Assembly: GCA_003450655.1 (NCBI GenBank)
Contig: DMFG01000085.1
Span: 707 to 7,798, forward strand
DNA: 7,092 nt
DNA from: Coxiellaceae bacterium
GTDB lineage: Bacteria > Pseudomonadota > Gammaproteobacteria > Coxiellales > Coxiellaceae
Direction: 5' to 3'
In this document: positions 6,305 through 7,092 of the stretch, piece by piece
Numbering within the stretch: the stretch's first letter is position 1
Layout: the number at the start of each line of letters is the position of its first letter
The notes under the pieces: generated by a model
What the model was told of the DNA's origin: nothing
What the model saw: only the letters and a program-made list of their open reading frames with translations
Database searches by the model: none
Program-made: the position numbers and the translations under genes

Positions 6305-7092
6305 ATGACTAACATACCTCAACCGTTTTTCTTTACTACTTATGCAAGAACTTTGATTAGCGATTGGCAACCCGTCAAGCGGTGGATTCAAGAACACACC
6401 GTGTCAGCCCTAAAAGAACAACACCAACAACCTCCAGAATCAACAGCCGAATTAATCAGCGAAGCTCAATTAGATGAAATTACCAGCGGCCCTTACCACC
6501 CCTTCTTAAAGAATACCTATATAGCTTACGCTAAGCTTGTCTATGCACGACAACAATACCGCATGTTTTCCGATGACACCTTCAAAGAATTTGCTGCAAG
6601 CCATGAAAACAAGCTCACAGATAAAGAAATGGAAACCCTCTCTAACTTTAACTTTACTGAACTCCAAAAAGATCTCACCGCCTTATTTAAAGATAGTCAT
6701 GAGTCTTGGGACACAGTTATACGACAATGGCAACAAGCTATCATCCAACCACTCATGCAGCACCAGCTCACAGAGCGGGAGATAGAAGAGTTCACTGCAT
6801 TTGATCCACTCAACGAGATACTCAATCGATTTAACGATCTCAACCTTGATACACCAAAATATAAAAAGAAGGCAATGAATTTTTCAGAGTACCTAAAACT
6901 GAAAACTTTTTTACTGCTATATAGCGCACTCAGTCGGCAACATATCCCCCATACTCAAACTGACTTAACAGCGGCAATCAAACCATTAAAATCACTATTT
7001 TCCCAAATACAACAGCAAGACAAAGAGCTGCACCAGCAACAAGCCAGCGAATATGAAGCTATCGTAAAGCCCCTAGATTTCATTAAGATGGT
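6305..7092 (+). CDS. Unrecognised soluble helical protein, N-terminal 262 codons (cut by right edge)
   Basis: The frame opens at an ATG at 6305, 4 nt after AAGGAG (6295-6300), a strong Shine-Dalgarno, and stays open to the window end. There is no signal peptide and no clear transmembrane segment; 199-209 (LKTFLLLYSAL) is the most hydrophobic run and is probably a buried helix. The protein is rich in Gln, Glu, Lys and aromatics, looks almost wholly alpha-helical, and has a Gln-rich, possibly coiled-coil stretch at 227-252. A helix-start motif recurs at 51-60, 104-113 and 155-164 (ISEAQLDEIT, LTDKEMETLS, LTEREIEEFT), about 51-53 residues apart. It follows the DAHP synthase by 55 bp with no terminator between; TATATT (6269-6274) is a possible -10 without a good -35, so read-through is likely. 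I do not recognise the family; a cytoplasmic or secreted effector-like protein are both open. Confidence 0.8.
   Translation, partial: MTNIPQPFFFTTYARTLISDWQPVKRWIQEHTVSALKEQHQQPPESTAELISEAQLDEITSGPYHPFLKNTYIAYAKLVYARQQYRMFSDDTFKEFAASHENKLTDKEMETLSNFNFTELQKDLTALFKDSHESWDTVIRQWQQAIIQPLMQHQLTEREIEEFTAFDPLNEILNRFNDLNLDTPKYKKKAMNFSEYLKLKTFLLLYSALSRQHIPHTQTDLTAAIKPLKSLFSQIQQQDKELHQQQASEYEAIVKPLDFIKM

Noticed and set aside
6537..6785. 82-codon plus-strand ORF in another frame
   Set aside because: It lies inside the longer frame from 6305, which has a strong Shine-Dalgarno and stays open to the window end.
6305..7092. PHA synthase subunit (PhaE) or phasin, prompted by a thiolase in the window
   Set aside because: No motif I know from PhaE or phasins is visible, no phaC or phaB is nearby, and the thiolase belongs to a separate operon.

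Overview
The window comes from a moderately AT-rich bacterial chromosome, probably a gammaproteobacterium. The reasons are the AroF/AroG/AroH-type (type I-alpha) DAHP synthase, a two-gene thiolase/carboxyltransferase unit of the kind used in leucine and acyl-CoA catabolism, sigma70-like promoters and Shine-Dalgarno-led genes. Nothing fixes the genus. I see no mobile element, tRNA, rRNA or CRISPR.

Layout. (1) 1-1352, minus strand: the 5' part, at least 450 codons, of an unrecognised multi-pass membrane protein running off the left edge. (2) 1353-1566: a divergent control region with a perfect 17-bp palindrome, a second inverted repeat inside a promoter spacer, and several promoter-like hexamer pairs. 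(3) 1567-4368, plus strand: a compact operon of an acetyl-CoA acetyltransferase and, 12 bp later, a biotin-dependent acyl-CoA carboxyltransferase beta subunit (best match methylcrotonyl-CoA carboxylase), closed by a good intrinsic terminator. (4) 4422-4700: a mostly empty gap with one candidate 29-codon ORF behind a strong Shine-Dalgarno. (5) 4733-5047, minus strand: a small cysteine-containing lipoprotein with a GTG start and a probable terminator. (6) 5137-6249, plus strand: a DAHP synthase, first step of the shikimate pathway, with a TTG start and a TTGACA promoter. (7) 6305-7092, plus strand: the N-terminal 262 codons of an unrecognised soluble helical protein cut by the right edge.

How the genes work together. 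The thiolase and carboxyltransferase fit the end of leucine/isovalerate degradation: methylcrotonyl-CoA is carboxylated and the resulting acetoacetyl-CoA is cleaved to, or made from, acetyl-CoA. The biotin carboxylase/carrier alpha subunit is not here and must be encoded elsewhere. The DAHP synthase keeps all its catalytic residues but differs from E. coli AroG at several inhibitor-pocket positions, including two where substitution is known to relieve feedback. The lipoprotein and the two edge genes cannot be tied to these pathways.

I do not see a clear new multi-gene system. The most checkable points are the DAHP synthase pocket, the two palindromes, the orphan beta subunit, the small ORF, and an internal repeat motif in the right-edge protein.
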